DNA of 64,000 nucleotides, taken from assembly GCF_000372725.1 (NCBI RefSeq), contig NW_005200170.1, positions 431,722 through 495,721 of the forward strand, read 5' to 3'. The first letter of the stretch is position 1; every line of letters begins with the position of its first letter. Positions 10,176 through 21,343 of the stretch are shown one piece after another. The notes beneath the pieces are model-generated. The model saw nothing but the letters and a program-made list of their open reading frames with translations. It made no database searches and had not been told where the DNA came from. This DNA is from Emiliania huxleyi CCMP1516 (lineage: Eukaryota > Haptophyta > Isochrysidales > Noelaerhabdaceae). Position numbers and translations under genes: made by a program.

Positions 10176-13100
10176 TCAGACGAAGGAGCACGAAGATGTC
10201 TGTGCTATGGCGGTCTCCGCCTGCGGCTGCGCTTGCACGTGGCTCTCGCGAGACGGCGAGGGGGGGCGCGTCGAGGTGGCCATGACCGCAAACGCCGCAG
10301 GCCGCAGCCGGCTCTCGCGCGAGGGGGATGGCGGCTTCGGGGAAGCGGATAAATCGCCGGTCGCGTCGCTGCCAGAGGCGATCGAGGAGAGCGGCGCGAA
10401 GCTGCCGCTGCCCGGCTCCTCGCTCGTTGGCTGCTCGTCAGCTCCTGTCACGGTCTCGCCGCTGCAGCGGGGCGAGCCGCCACCACCGACGACGATCGCG
10501 CCGCCGCCCCCCTCGTTGCGCGAACTGCTGCGAAAGAGGCGGCCCGAGGCGCTCAGCAGCCGCGATTTGGACAAGCGGGCGGTCGCGGCCCGCTCGGCGT
10601 TAGTCGCGGCCGTGATGACGCCGCCTCGCAGCGACTTGCGCGAGACGGCGCCGAGCCGCTGCGCCACCACCGCGAGGGAGAGGAGCCGGTGCTCGGTCCC
10701 GGCGTGCAGTGCGCTCGCCATCTGGTAAAAGATGCCGCTGTCGAGGAGGTCGGCAGGCGTGATGGAGAAGAAGGTGTCGAAATCGCAGCCGTCGCGCTCC
10801 TCGTCGACCTCGTGCACGAGAAGCAGCGCCGCGCCGCTGTGCAGCGCTGCCCGCACCTCACGCGCCAGCTCCTCGCCGTGCTCGTCTTGGAAGATGCTCC
10901 GGTTGAGCAGCAGCAGAAAGTACCTCGCCTCGAGCCTGCTCGGCTTGGAGGGAGGTGCCCGCACACGGCTCCGCAGGATGGAGCCCCTCCAGGATGCGAT
11001 TGGATCGTCCGCGACGGCGCTGGCGTCGGCGGAGCTCGTGCTCCCTAGCCGAGCGAGGGCGTTGCGGGCGGGGGACGGTGGGCTCGGCGACTGCGCCAGC
11101 GACGCGACGGGGAAGACGGTGGCGAGCTCCGCGACAAATTCGGCCGCGCCGGCGTTGTGTGGCGAGGGGTAGATTCCGACGGGCGAGGGGAGGGTGAGGC
11201 TCTCGCAGGTGAGCTCGTCGCGGTAGTAGAGCTCGAACTTGTGCTTGCGGTAGTTTGGGCAGCCGGCAAGCAGGTGCGTGGCGATCAGCTTGACGGAGAG
11301 GCGCTGGAAGTCGTAGGTGCGGTGCCACGTGATCGGCTCGCGGCCGTCGAAGACGAAGGAGCGGTATTGTGGCGGGCACTCGAGGCGTGCCTCCTCGTAC
11401 GTCGTGCCTCCCTTTGCGAAGTCGGCCTCGCGGACGAGCACCACCGGCTTGTTCGCCGCCACCGCCGCCGCGACTTCGCGCAAGCAGTTGCGCGACTTGA
11501 AATAGCCACGCGAGAGGAAGATAAGGATCACCTGCGACTCGTCGATGTAGCGCTCGAGGTCGCCGATGTGGCGCAAATCGTCGACGTCCAAGAAAACGCT
11601 CGAGCCGGGAAGCACCAGCTGCAGCTGCCGCTTGAGCACGGCCATCTGGTCCTGGCCGGTCGCCCACCGATGCGAGAGGAAGAGGTGAAAGCGGTGGCCC
11701 TTGGCGAGGGAGGGGTCGGGAGGACTGCTCTGGCCGCGAATGTTCAGTCGCAACGCGGTGACGCGCCGCAGCGCGATGACGGCGAAGGCGAAGGCGATGC
11801 ACATGGAGAGGCCGAGCAGGCAGACGGCGTAGACGATGAAGATGAGCGAGGCGCCGAGCGGCGAATCGCCCATGCCGTACATGGCGCAATAGTCGGGTAT
11901 GTCGGTGCAACCCTTGATGACGAGCACCGCGACGAAGAGGATCACCAGCGACAGGTGGCAGCCTAGCACGAGCGCGTCGTCAATCTTGCTCCGGAGGGGC
12001 ACGAGCACCGAGAGGCCCATCAGGAAGGCGATCGAGATCAGGGTGGCGATGAGGCCTCGCATCATTGAGTAGCCGGTCGTGCTAATCAGTACGAAGCCAG
12101 TCAGCGTGAGGCGGCGCAGGATCTCGAACGGCTCCCACCAGAAGCAGCGCGTCTCGTAGTCGCCCCACAGGAATATGGTTGCGCGCGAGAGGCGGTTCGG
12201 CCGCCGCGTGCGGATGGCGTTGCGGCACTTCCAGAGGAGGTAGGCGTACAGGGCCGGCACGCCGAGCGGCCAGAGGAAGAGGAGACCTATGGCCCACGCC
12301 TCGACCTCCTTGTACTCTGGGCTGTCGCACGAGATGGAGAGGTCGTCGGCGAGGTAGGTCGCCCCCTCGCCCGTGATGTCGTCCACTGTGAAGTGGAGGC
12401 ACGTGAAGGTGCGCAGGATGCGCATCGACGCCATCGGCACGCAGACGAACGTGACAATCAGGCAGGGCGGCAGCGCGCGGAGCAGCGCCGTCGTCAGCAC
12501 CGCCCTCCACCCCTCGCGGTCGAGCGGCTCGCGCGCCCGCACGCGCCTGCCGCCGACGTAGACGACGCAGCCGAGAATGATGAGGCCAATGAGGGCGATC
12601 GGCCAGAAGGCGGAGACGAGCAGCCGGTTGAGGTAGGAGCCGTAGCAGCCGCCGGGGATGAAGAGGTTCAGGCCGAGGAACTCTGGCCAGCGGAGCACCG
12701 CCGCCCACTCGGTCAGCTCCTTGGGCAAGCTCACCTCGTATGTGCTCGGCACTACGGCGAGGATCTGAAAGAGCGTGAAGATGTTCTTCGCCTTGGCGCG
12801 CATGGAGTACTGCGACCAACGGATCAAGATCCGCCGCCCGACAAGCACCGGCCTGCGCAGCGCCCAGTGGCGCGGCTTGTAGGTGGACCTCAGCATGTGG
12901 AAGAGCGCGAAGAGGAGCGCGAAGATGGCGGACGCGACGCCGAGCAGCTTGAGCGCAGAGTTCTCGAGCGGCTCGCAGAGCTTGCACTTGCCAACCGCCT
13001 TGTCGAAGTAGTGCGTCCCGTTGACGCACACCTCGCAGCGGGGCCCGGCGTAGCCAACCTCGCAGTAGCCTGCACCGCCCACCCCCGCGTCCGCGCCTCC

Positions 13101-16100
13101 CTGGCAAGGTGTCCACTCCTCGGATCCGAGCTCGGGCACGATGGAGCACTCGATGAGATCAGTTGTGTTAGGCGAGGCACGCCACCACCCCGCAGGCACG
13201 GAGTGCGGAGGTGCGCGCACGAGGATGCGCGCCGCCGCCGGGACCAGCTCGGCGGTGCCGTCGGGCTGCGTGTACTCGATCTCGACGACGAAGTAGCCCA
13301 TCCGGTTCGCCTCGAGGGTCACGGTATAGTTGCCACCTCCCGCAAAGGCGAGCGTCACGGTGCCGTCCTCCGGCACTCGCATCACCTCCCCGTCGACAGT
13401 GGCAGAGAGGCGGAAGCGGGAGGCGAGGTTGCGGTGGAGCGGGAGGCCCGCCGCGTCGCGCGTGGAGAGCGTGAAAGTGGCGAAGTCGTAGATGCGCTGT
13501 CGCAGGGCGATCGGCAGGTCCTCGGCGCCGTCGTACACCGCGTCGATCACCCCCCTCGGGTCGATCACGCACTCGGCCGGCTCAGCGACGATTGAGGCGG
13601 TGATGTCGATGGTGGCCTCGTACACCTCCTCCGTCTTGAGACGCACCGTGAGGTTCGTCTCGTACGGCTCGCTGCGCTCGGCGAGGCCCTCCGACAGGAT
13701 GGAGAGCGGGACGGAGACGGAGCAGGGCGACTCGGAGCAGCCAATCGGGCCAGACGCGGCGGGCAGGTGGACCCACTCGGGCAGCACGTCCGCGTTGGCA
13801 ACCTCCCAGCTGTAGCTCGCCGCCGCCTCCCAGGCAGACCCTCCGACCTGCAAGCTGACGTTGACACTCGCAGCCTCAAAGTCGGATCCCGACTTGAGCA
13901 GCCGCACCGTCACCTCCTCGCGCACGAGCGTGAGCGGCGGCGAGAGGTAGAGCGGCGTGAGGCACCCCTTGGTGGTGATGCCGGTGGCACCGTAAGGCGC
14001 GAGCTGCGGCGATGCCGGGTTTGCAAACGCGCCCTCCTCGCACTCGCAGGCGGGGACGGTCGCGTCGCCGGCGGGCACATCGACGCACGCAACGTCGGAC
14101 GCGTCGCAGATGGGCAGCTCTGTGCCGGAGAACGGGTGCGTGAAGACACGATCCGAGCACGCCAGCGCCGCGACGCCCTCGGGCACCAGCTGCGCCGCCT
14201 CGGCGTCGCTGCATCCGTCCGCCACCAGCTTGAGGCCACGCATCGCCCACGTGGCGCCGTCTCCACTCCCAAAGACGGGCGGCGCCGCGCCGTCGCAGGC
14301 GTGAGAAATGCTGAGCACAGTGGCGAGGACGGCCCCGCCACCGCTCTCGATGGCGGAGGCGCCATCGGCCGCGCTGCAGCCAGAGATGCCCACCACGCGC
14401 ATCGTCAGCTGGGACGGCGCCGAACCAACCAGCGCGACGGCGCCGCCCACCATGAGAGCGCGGCAGTCCTCAATCGCGACGTACTCGAGCAGCACATTGG
14501 CGCCGTCGCGGGCGCGGATCGCGCCGCCCGCGCCGTCCGCGCGCCCATTGCGCAGCGTGAGGCCGCTGAGGGTGAGGGAGGCGCCCGCTCTGACGTCGAA
14601 GAGGCGGGAGAGTCCGCCGGCGTCAATGCTGTCTCCCCCGACGGTGCCGGCCTCACCCACCGGACCGTCGCTCAGCCGGCGGTGGCTGGAGCTGAGGCTG
14701 GAGGCGGAGACGAGGCGGAGGGAGAAGGACTCCGGCACGAAGATGGGGTCGCCTTGTAGCTGCATGTGCGCGCCGACGTATAGGGTGAGGCCTTTGCGGT
14801 TGGCGGCGTGCGCCTCGTAGACCCTTGCAGCGAGGTCCTCAGTCGAGTATACAACGTCGGATGCGTCGACACCCGGCAGGAGCGGAGGGTGCGGCGGCGG
14901 GGTCGCCAGCGGCGGCGGCGGCGGCGCCGACGGCGGCGAGGGCGGCGCGGGAGGGGCGAGAGCTCGGAGCTGATCGAAGAGGCCGTCGGGGCAGGCTGCT
15001 TCGGAGGGCCGTTCGATCGCCGTCCCGTCAGGGAGGGAGAGGACCCAGCGGCCGCGCGGCGAAGATTCGTCGTAGGTGTTGAGGTCAGCGGGCGTGAGCA
15101 CCTCGTAGAAGAGGCGCGGGATGCCGGGGACGGCGAGGCCCGCGCACTCGGCCGAGGCGCGCTGCTGCAGCTGGAGGTCGGCGGCGTCGATCTGCGGAGT
15201 GGCGGGAGGGGCGTGCGTCAGAGGAGTGGCTGATTGGGAGGCAGAGCGAGGCGCGTCTCAGAGGCGTCGCCTGGGCCGCTGAGAGCTCGACGTACTCGCC
15301 TGTCAGCTCGGGGAAGTCGCCTTCGCGGGCGGCGGAGCGGCGCACGGCGAGGCAAGCTGCATTGCGATCGAAGCTGCCACTGCACTCGGGGAAGACCGCA
15401 ACCACACACGCGCACGGGCTGCAGCTGCCGCGGACGGAGACCTAGCACGGACGAAGGCGAGAGGTGGTGGGAGGGAGGCCAAGAGGCGCGGTGCACGGGG
15501 CATGGTGTCGCGGACCAGGTCGCCCGTCGAGAAGGCTGTTTCGGAGGAGGGTGGGCGCGAAGGCGGCGAGGGCGGCGAGGGCGGGGACGGAGAAGCGGGT
15601 GGCAATGCTGGTGGCGCCGGAGGGCTGGCCGGCGGACTGGCGGGCGGTGGTGGCGGTGGGACAGCGCAGATCGAGTCGCCGTCGACCGCGTCCCTTTCGA
15701 CGCGGCAGAGGCACTCGAACTGGCCGGAGCACGGGTTCCCACTCTCGCCTGCAATGTACAGCTCGTGCGTGCCGGCCTCGTACGAGCACCCGTTCGCGGC
15801 CCAGTCGGCGCCGACATGAACAATGACTGAGCCGAGGTAGACACCGAGGGCTGCCGCGGCCGCAAGGCACTCCGACCGGCCGGAGATGGAGGAGCCTCCG
15901 GCCTCCTCGCAGTTGTCGTGCGAGGAGACGCGCGCGTAGCACCCCGCTGGCGAGGGCGAGGGCTCTGGCGACGGCTCCGGCGAGAAGTCGGGGTCGGGCT
16001 CCGGCGAGGGCTCCGGCGAGGGGGAGGGGGAGGGCTCCTCGTAGCCGGCGGCTCGGCAACTCCTCGGGCAACGGCGAAACACGCGCTCCACGAAGCAGCC

Positions 16101-18896
16101 CGGCGAGCGGATCTCCTCTGCGCAGTCTGCGCGCTCCTTGCTAGGTGGCGGGGGCGGTTGCAGCGGGGGCGATGGCGGCGGATACGGGAGCGGCGGAGCA
16201 GGGGTTGGTAAGGCGGCAAAGCACAGCTTCCACCCGGCCTCCGTCCCGGAGTCGTCGCTGCGCCACGTGAGGGTGGAGCCCGCGGCAAGACGCGCCGGGA
16301 CGTCCTCCGGAGAATCCACATTCAGCTCCGCCGCCGTGTTGTTGATCGCCAGGTCGTCGCAGCACGTCTCCAGCGAGAATGGCTGCTCGACGCGGACAGT
16401 CGCATCGCGGTGGAAGAGGATGGTACACGTCTCCTCGTTGCCGTAGTCGTCCGGGTGGTTGAGGGAGGCGATGCAGTCGCCGCCCGGGAGGGAGGCACAG
16501 CCGTCGCCGTCAATCGAGTAGAGCGTCCCGGGAGGAAGGAGGGGCGATGGCGGCGGATGCGGGGGCGGCGGCGGATAGGGGCCGTCCAGCCACTCGTCCA
16601 GCACTTGCCACCCGGCCTGGGGAAGGATGCCCAGCTCGCCCAGGACGGCGGCCGGCGCCGCGAGCGAGACGAGCGGGCTGTAGAGCCGCGCGGCAAGCGC
16701 AGTTACATCCGTGAGGACGCAGGTCTGGTACTCTGAGGAGAGGTCTTCATAGTTGGGTGTGTCCCCGTGGAGGTACTGGCACCAGCAGCTCCCGCCACTT
16801 TCGATATTGGCGATGTCGCAGCCCAAGCCGGAGTTAAAGGCACGGCTGATACACTCTGCCGGGGAGTCGGAGTGGCCGAGATTCTCCCCTTCGCGGTTGT
16901 ATTCGTTGGACGCGAACCAGCGGCAGGTGGACCAGGGATCTGACAGGAGGTCCGACAGGAGAGACTCAAACGCGGCCTGCGCCGCCGGCAAGCTGGCATA
17001 CACCTCTCCCTCGGCGACGCCGGCGTCGCGCGGTACGTACACGACGACGGCCCAGCCGCGCCCGAGCCATTGCCCAACCTCGAAGCAGTTCCGCACGCAA
17101 TCGGCAGCGCCGGCAGGAGGCAGTCCGAGCTCGAAGCACTCGCCTCGGCGGTTGAGGCGAGCGCAGCTCTCGCACTGTCCGGCAAATCCGCCGCCGCCGC
17201 CGCCGTAGTTATAGTCGTAGCCGCCGCAGCCGCCCTCTCCTCCGCAATAGTCGTAGTTGCAAAAGCGCTCGCCGGCTGCCTCGCACCCGCAAGGCGCTGG
17301 TGGCAGGGGCGGCAGCGGTGCCGGCGGCGGCTGCGCTGGCGGGGGCTGTGCTGGCGGTGCCGGCGGCGCTCCCGGCGGCGAGGGCATGTTGGGCGGGGTT
17401 GGCGGGCTGCCAGGCGGGCTCGGCGGGGATGCGGGTGGCGGAGGGACAGCTCCCGGGACGAGGCCCTTGTAGACCGGCCTCCCGTTCCTCCACTCGCCCA
17501 TCGTCACGAGGGTGCGAGGCGAGGCCAGCGGCAGGCCGCACTCGCACACGATCGGGAGCCAGGGCAGCTCGGAGCTGCCACCATACGGGTAATAGCTGCC
17601 GCCATACCGGTAATCTTCAGGCGGTGGAAGCTGCTCCCACGCATCGATACAGCCGAGCGGCAACGCGTCGCCCAACCCCTCGCAGTCCGGCCAGCCGTCC
17701 CCGTACTCCGACCACTCATACCGCCTCGCGCCGGTGCAGATCCTGGGGCCAGCCTCGCTGCAATACTCGGAGCAGGAACCGACAGCGGCGAGCGGGCTCT
17801 CGCGGGAGGGAGGGAGCGCCAGCAGCACGCTGCACTCACCGCACGCGTCGACCGCGGCGGGGAACGCCGCCTCGTCGCACTCGCCGCCCGGGGAGCGGTC
17901 CAGGTCGGGCGCGGGCGGCGTGCAAAACGCCCAACCGCCGCCGTGTGTGTGCTCCTCCTCGGCGCAGCCTGGGTTGGCGACCAGGCACCAGTGGCTGCTT
18001 TCGAGGCAGCTGCTGCAGCCGCGCTGGTTCTCGCAGGCGAGTCCGTCATCTGGGGACGACCACTCGTCGAGGCACTCGCAGGCCTGCAGGCCGGCATGCC
18101 GCCACCACGAGTGCGAGGCGGCGGGGCCCGGAGGAGTCCAGACAAACTCCGAGGCGCACTCGCCCGAGCCGGGCAGCGCGGGGGGAGGAAACGCCGGCGG
18201 GGCCGACGGCGGCTCGGGCGGCGGAGCCGGCGGCGCGGGCAGCGCGGGTGGCGCGGGTGGCGCCGGCGGCGACACGGGCGGCAGCGGAGGCGGAGGCGGA
18301 AAGCGCGACGCAAAGCAGATCTTCCAGCCTGCGTAGGAGACGGAGTAGTCGCTGGACCACTCCATCCGCCCGTCGGCCACGGTCAGCCTCGGCTCACACG
18401 GCAGGCCCGATCTGCAGACTGCCTCCTCGTCCACGCCGCCCAAGTCGTAGTAGTTCGCCGTGATCATGTTGGGAGGATCCTGGGTCACTGAGCCGCAGAC
18501 ACGCACCTCGCCACCAGACGGAGAGTTGAACTTGAGGTAGTCGTATCCACAAGTCGGTTCGAACTCCACATCGAAGGCCTCCACCAGGAAGGGAACAGCC
18601 GGGATGCCTCGGAATTCGCAGCCCTCATCGTCGCCGTAGCCTGCGGCATCACGGCAGGCTCAGAGCTGGTGCGTGGAGCGCGCGTGGTGCCACGCACAGC
18701 GAGAGCTCGGCAGTGGGATCTCTGGGCTGCATAGAGGTGCAAGGTGAGAACCTGTGGGCCAGCTTGGCGACGTCACGCACTCGAGCCCCCCGGCCTCGGT
18801 GAGGACGCCGCAGTCGCCACGTTCGACGCTGATCGACGCAGACACGCCGATGGCTACGCAGAGTCCCAGCACGGAGGACCGAAGGGCTCGGCGCAT
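10176..18896 (-). CDS. Giant CUB / beta-helix / multi-TM / TIR-domain receptor
   Basis: Exons 18896-18752, 18640-15516, 15441-15271 and 15191-10176 join in frame to 2,818 residues. In order (residues approximate): signal peptide from MRRALRSSVLGLCVAIGVSA; CUB 1 (24-158); PPAPPAPPAL stalk; Cys-rich region; second Pro stalk (442-502); Cys-rich region with 'GGSCWCQYLHGDTP'; CUB 2 (755-860, 'WRSDDSGTEAGWKLCF'); two further Pro stalks (one SPSPEPSPEP); Pro stalk at 1225; right-handed beta-helix repeats (1285-1480, 'GGAIRARDGANVLLEYV'); beta-sandwich-like region; EGF-like 'YAGPRCEVCVNGTHYFD' (about 1850); about eight TM helices (1890-2290); TIR domain (2310-2440) with 'RFHLFLSHRW', 'SSVFLDVDDL' and 'ILIFLSRGYFKSRNCLREV'; and an unnamed alpha/beta domain (2560-2690). 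Intron 15192-15270 is GC-AG. TIR domains signal by self-association or NAD cleavage; which applies here is unknown. The join across 15192-15515 rests on frame and composition and could instead mark two genes. Confidence 0.8.
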
Positions 18897-19329
18897 GACC
18901 ACAAGAGCGCTCGCAATCGTGTCAGGTCGGACGCCCGCGGTTACTCGCCCGGAAAAAGGTTTGGGCCACGTCGGGTGTCGAATGAAGGAGTGTCGATAGA
19001 AACCTCCCACGACGGCTTCCCGCGCCCACCCGCGCCTGCTCGCTCACCGCCCGCCCGTTCCCTCCGTCAGATTGACCGCCGGATGTGCGGCGTGTCGTCG
19101 AGCCCCGCCCTCGCGCGCGACCTCGCGACGCCCGCCCTGCACGGTGCACCTGCACGGAGCTACTCCCTTAATGTGGGTAAACCATAGTACCGTATACGGT
19201 ACTATCGCAGAGATATATTTCCCACTTTCCGCACAAATGTGGCACCCGTGGCTCTCGATCCGTCCACCTTGCTGTATGCCGACCTCAAACCACCAGCGCC
19301 AGCAACGACGTGCCGCGGCTCGCCGCGCC
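18897..19329. promoter_or_regulatory. Upstream region of the TIR receptor with a 22-bp perfect palindrome
   Basis: Contains ATAGTACCGTATACGGTAC followed by TAT (19184-19205), a perfect 22-bp palindrome, inside a larger imperfect one (GTGGG-tAAA at about 19173 pairing with TTTcCCAC at 19217). It is AT-rich in a GC-rich setting and lies about 290 bp upstream of the receptor start. A protein-binding site or insertion scar is possible; function unknown. Confidence 0.4.
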
Positions 19330-19750
19330 GCTATTGCGACCGACGACGTGCCCGACGCCGTCCCGCGGCCGCCAGGACGCCCAGCATGCCGCTGAAGGCG
19401 CGCAGCACGGTGCCCTCCGAGCAGAGCAGCACGCCGAGCATCTTGCCGGTCCGCCGCCGCTCCTGCGTCAGGCCGAAGCGGGTCTGGCTCTGCGGCGGTG
19501 AAGCGAAGTTTGCCCGCTCTGCTCGATGCGCCGCAGCAGCGACAGCGCCTCTGCCTGCGCAGTGCGAGGCAACGAGTGCGGCCGCCCGCACGAGGAGCAC
19601 CAACCGGAGGCACCCGGCGGAGCGAGGCCGACGAGCGAGCTGGCGAGCGGCATGTACACCTCGAGCCGGTCGGAGCCGAGTTGCCGACGAAGAACGTGCG
19701 GTTGAACAGCTCGACCGCACCGCCGTCCTCGACGTACAGCGCGCCGCCGC
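19330..19750 (-). pseudogene. Beta-helix-type gene fragment
   Basis: Directly downstream of the Mpv17-like stop, the minus strand reads 'SGGALYVEDGGAVELFNRTF' continuing FVGNSAPTG, the pattern of the polymorphic-membrane-protein/pectate-lyase beta-helix repeat also found in the TIR receptor. Another frame holds 'RRTGKMLGVLLCSEGTVLRAF' shortened here to its core GKMLGVLLC...LRAFSG, which weakly recalls the N-terminal part of some RluA-type pseudouridine synthases. The pieces are in different frames with no start, so I treat them as a relic or as exons of an unresolved gene. Confidence 0.3.
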
Positions 19751-21008
19751 TCACGACGGCGGCGTTGCCCTCGGGCGGCGGGCGGCGGGCGCAGTGGCCA
19801 GCAGCTCTTCTCCTTCTCGGCGGTGGGCGACATGGCTAGCGAATCCGCCCCACGCGACCTGTTCGCAGCGGCAGAGGCTGTGTCGAGACGGGTGCACGCG
19901 ACGTGACCGCGCGAGGGCCGCCGGTCCGCAGACCGACATGGCCGAGACCCACAGCACGCGTAAGTGGTCTGGCACGAGGGAGTACGACGCGCCTGCCCCC
20001 ACGCTGATGACTCTGGAAGGAGGTTGTGTCCAGAGAGGCTTCGAGGGGCGTGCTGCGCGGCTCAAAAACCCGCGACTGGGAAGAGAGCGAACGGCGGTGC
20101 GGGCCACAGGCAGAGCAGGGGCGGAGCGGGCGGGGCAGGCGGGGCGGCGGCGCCTGTGACGGGGAGCCAGAAGAGCATCGACGACCCGTACAGGTTCGGA
20201 AGCTCTCGCCGCAGCTGGCCGGTCGTCCTGCGAGAGCACTCACGCAGGGCCGGGTCACAGAGGCCGGGTCACAGAGGCTGGATCACAGAGGCCGGGTCAC
20301 AGAGGCCGGGTCACAGAGGCTGGATCACAGAGGCTGGGTCACAGAGGCCGGGTCTCAGATGCTGGATCACAGAGGCTGGATCACAGAGGCTGGATCACAG
20401 AGGCTGGGTCACAGAGGCTGGATCACAGAGGCTGGATCACAGAGGCTGGATCACAGAGGCTGGGTCACAGAGGCTGGGTCACAGAGGCTGGATCACAGAG
20501 GCTGGATCACAGAGGCTGGGTCACAGAGGCTGGGTCACAGAGGGCGGCAGCGCAGTGGTGCTAGGGGCGGCGGGGCAGAGGTGCTGGAGCGTCGCCTCGT
20601 CGCCATCTGCGTGGGGTCTCTGTCTGCGAGTAGTCTGCGCCTGGAGCGCACGGCAGCCCAGTCAGCAGTGCCGCACGCCGCCTCGGCCACGTTGCACCAG
20701 AGGAGGTAGCACGGGTTGTTGAGGCCCGTGGTCACAAGCTGCGACGCAAGCACCTTTGGGACCAGCGTCCTTATGGCTACGCCGGGCGCTAACCGATCCA
20801 TCAGCTGGTACCAGCGGTAAAAAGCGGGAGAGGCGAGGCCGTTGTACGCAGCGGAGACAAAGTTGCGCTGTGGGTCGAACTGCTTTTCTCCCGCACTGCG
20901 CTGTGCGACTGCATCGCCGACTGCCATCACGCAAAAGCCGGTGCAAGCCGCCGTCCCGAGCGGCCGTGTGCTGCTGGCGGAGCGGAAAACCGCGTTCATG
21001 CGTTGCAT
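19751..21008 (-). CDS. Mpv17/PMP22 family membrane protein
   Basis: Exons 21008-20641, 20227-20154, 19992-19934 and 19858-19751 splice in frame to 202 residues, the usual size of the family. Family features: 'GFCVMAVGDAVAQRS' near the N-terminus, 'YNGLASPAFYRWYQLMDRL', 'LPNLYGSSMLFWLPVTGAS' (usually W-P-x-x-Q), and 'LVPDHLRVLWVSAMSVAWGG' made across the last two introns. Mpv17/PMP22 proteins are four-helix membrane proteins of mitochondria or peroxisomes, thought to form small channels. Introns 20228-20640 and 19993-20153 start with GC; 19859-19933 is GT-AG. The first intron holds a 14-bp minisatellite. Start could be the second Met, three residues in. Confidence 0.82.
20250..20543. repeat. 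14-bp minisatellite in the first intron of the Mpv17-like gene
   Basis: About 20 copies of ggctggatcacaga / ggctgggtcacaga (14 bp). It lies wholly inside the GC-AG intron 20228-20640. Its ORFs (ITEAGSQRLDHRG) are frame products of the repeat. Confidence 0.9.
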
Positions 21009-21343
21009 TCTTTATCGAGCGCCTCTCCGCGTCCACCGAGAGAGGCAACGGCACGACATATTTCTTTTTGCGGCTGCGGCTTCCTGGTGTGCCTTCGTTG
21101 TCTGTCACATGTCAACCCTTGAATTCTTTCTCTCGCGCGGCTGGCGCGCTCTGGCACTAACATCGTGGTGTACCTATGTTCGTGCCGGCAGGGGTGTTCG
21201 TGCCAGTGCGCGGCAGTCCCGTGCCTACTGTAGAGTTGTCCTTTGTAGAGTTGCCGCCTGCACACCGGGTGGATAGGAGAGAATAGCCGTTATCCTGTAG
21301 AGTTGTCCTTTTGGAACCGCCGTGCATTTTTCTTTTTCTCGCG
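21009..21343. other. Intergenic with one copy of the gene-boundary repeat (21164-21233)
   Basis: Divergent region between the Mpv17-like gene and the F-box/RCC1 gene. It carries 'cgtggtgtacc' ... 'gtgccagtgcgcggcagtcc' 'cgtgcc', one of at least seven copies in the window of a short dispersed element (see 38911). Followed by two 'gtagagttgtcctttt' pieces at about 21229 and 21298. Confidence 0.6.

Noticed and set aside
12393-13595. 400-codon plus-strand ORF opposite the TIR receptor
   Set aside because: Antisense shadow: the minus frame here codes clear TM helices and an EGF-like motif.
20026-20722. Plus-strand ORFs with repeated ITEAGSQRLDHRG
   Set aside because: Frame products of the 14-bp minisatellite inside an intron of the Mpv17-like gene.
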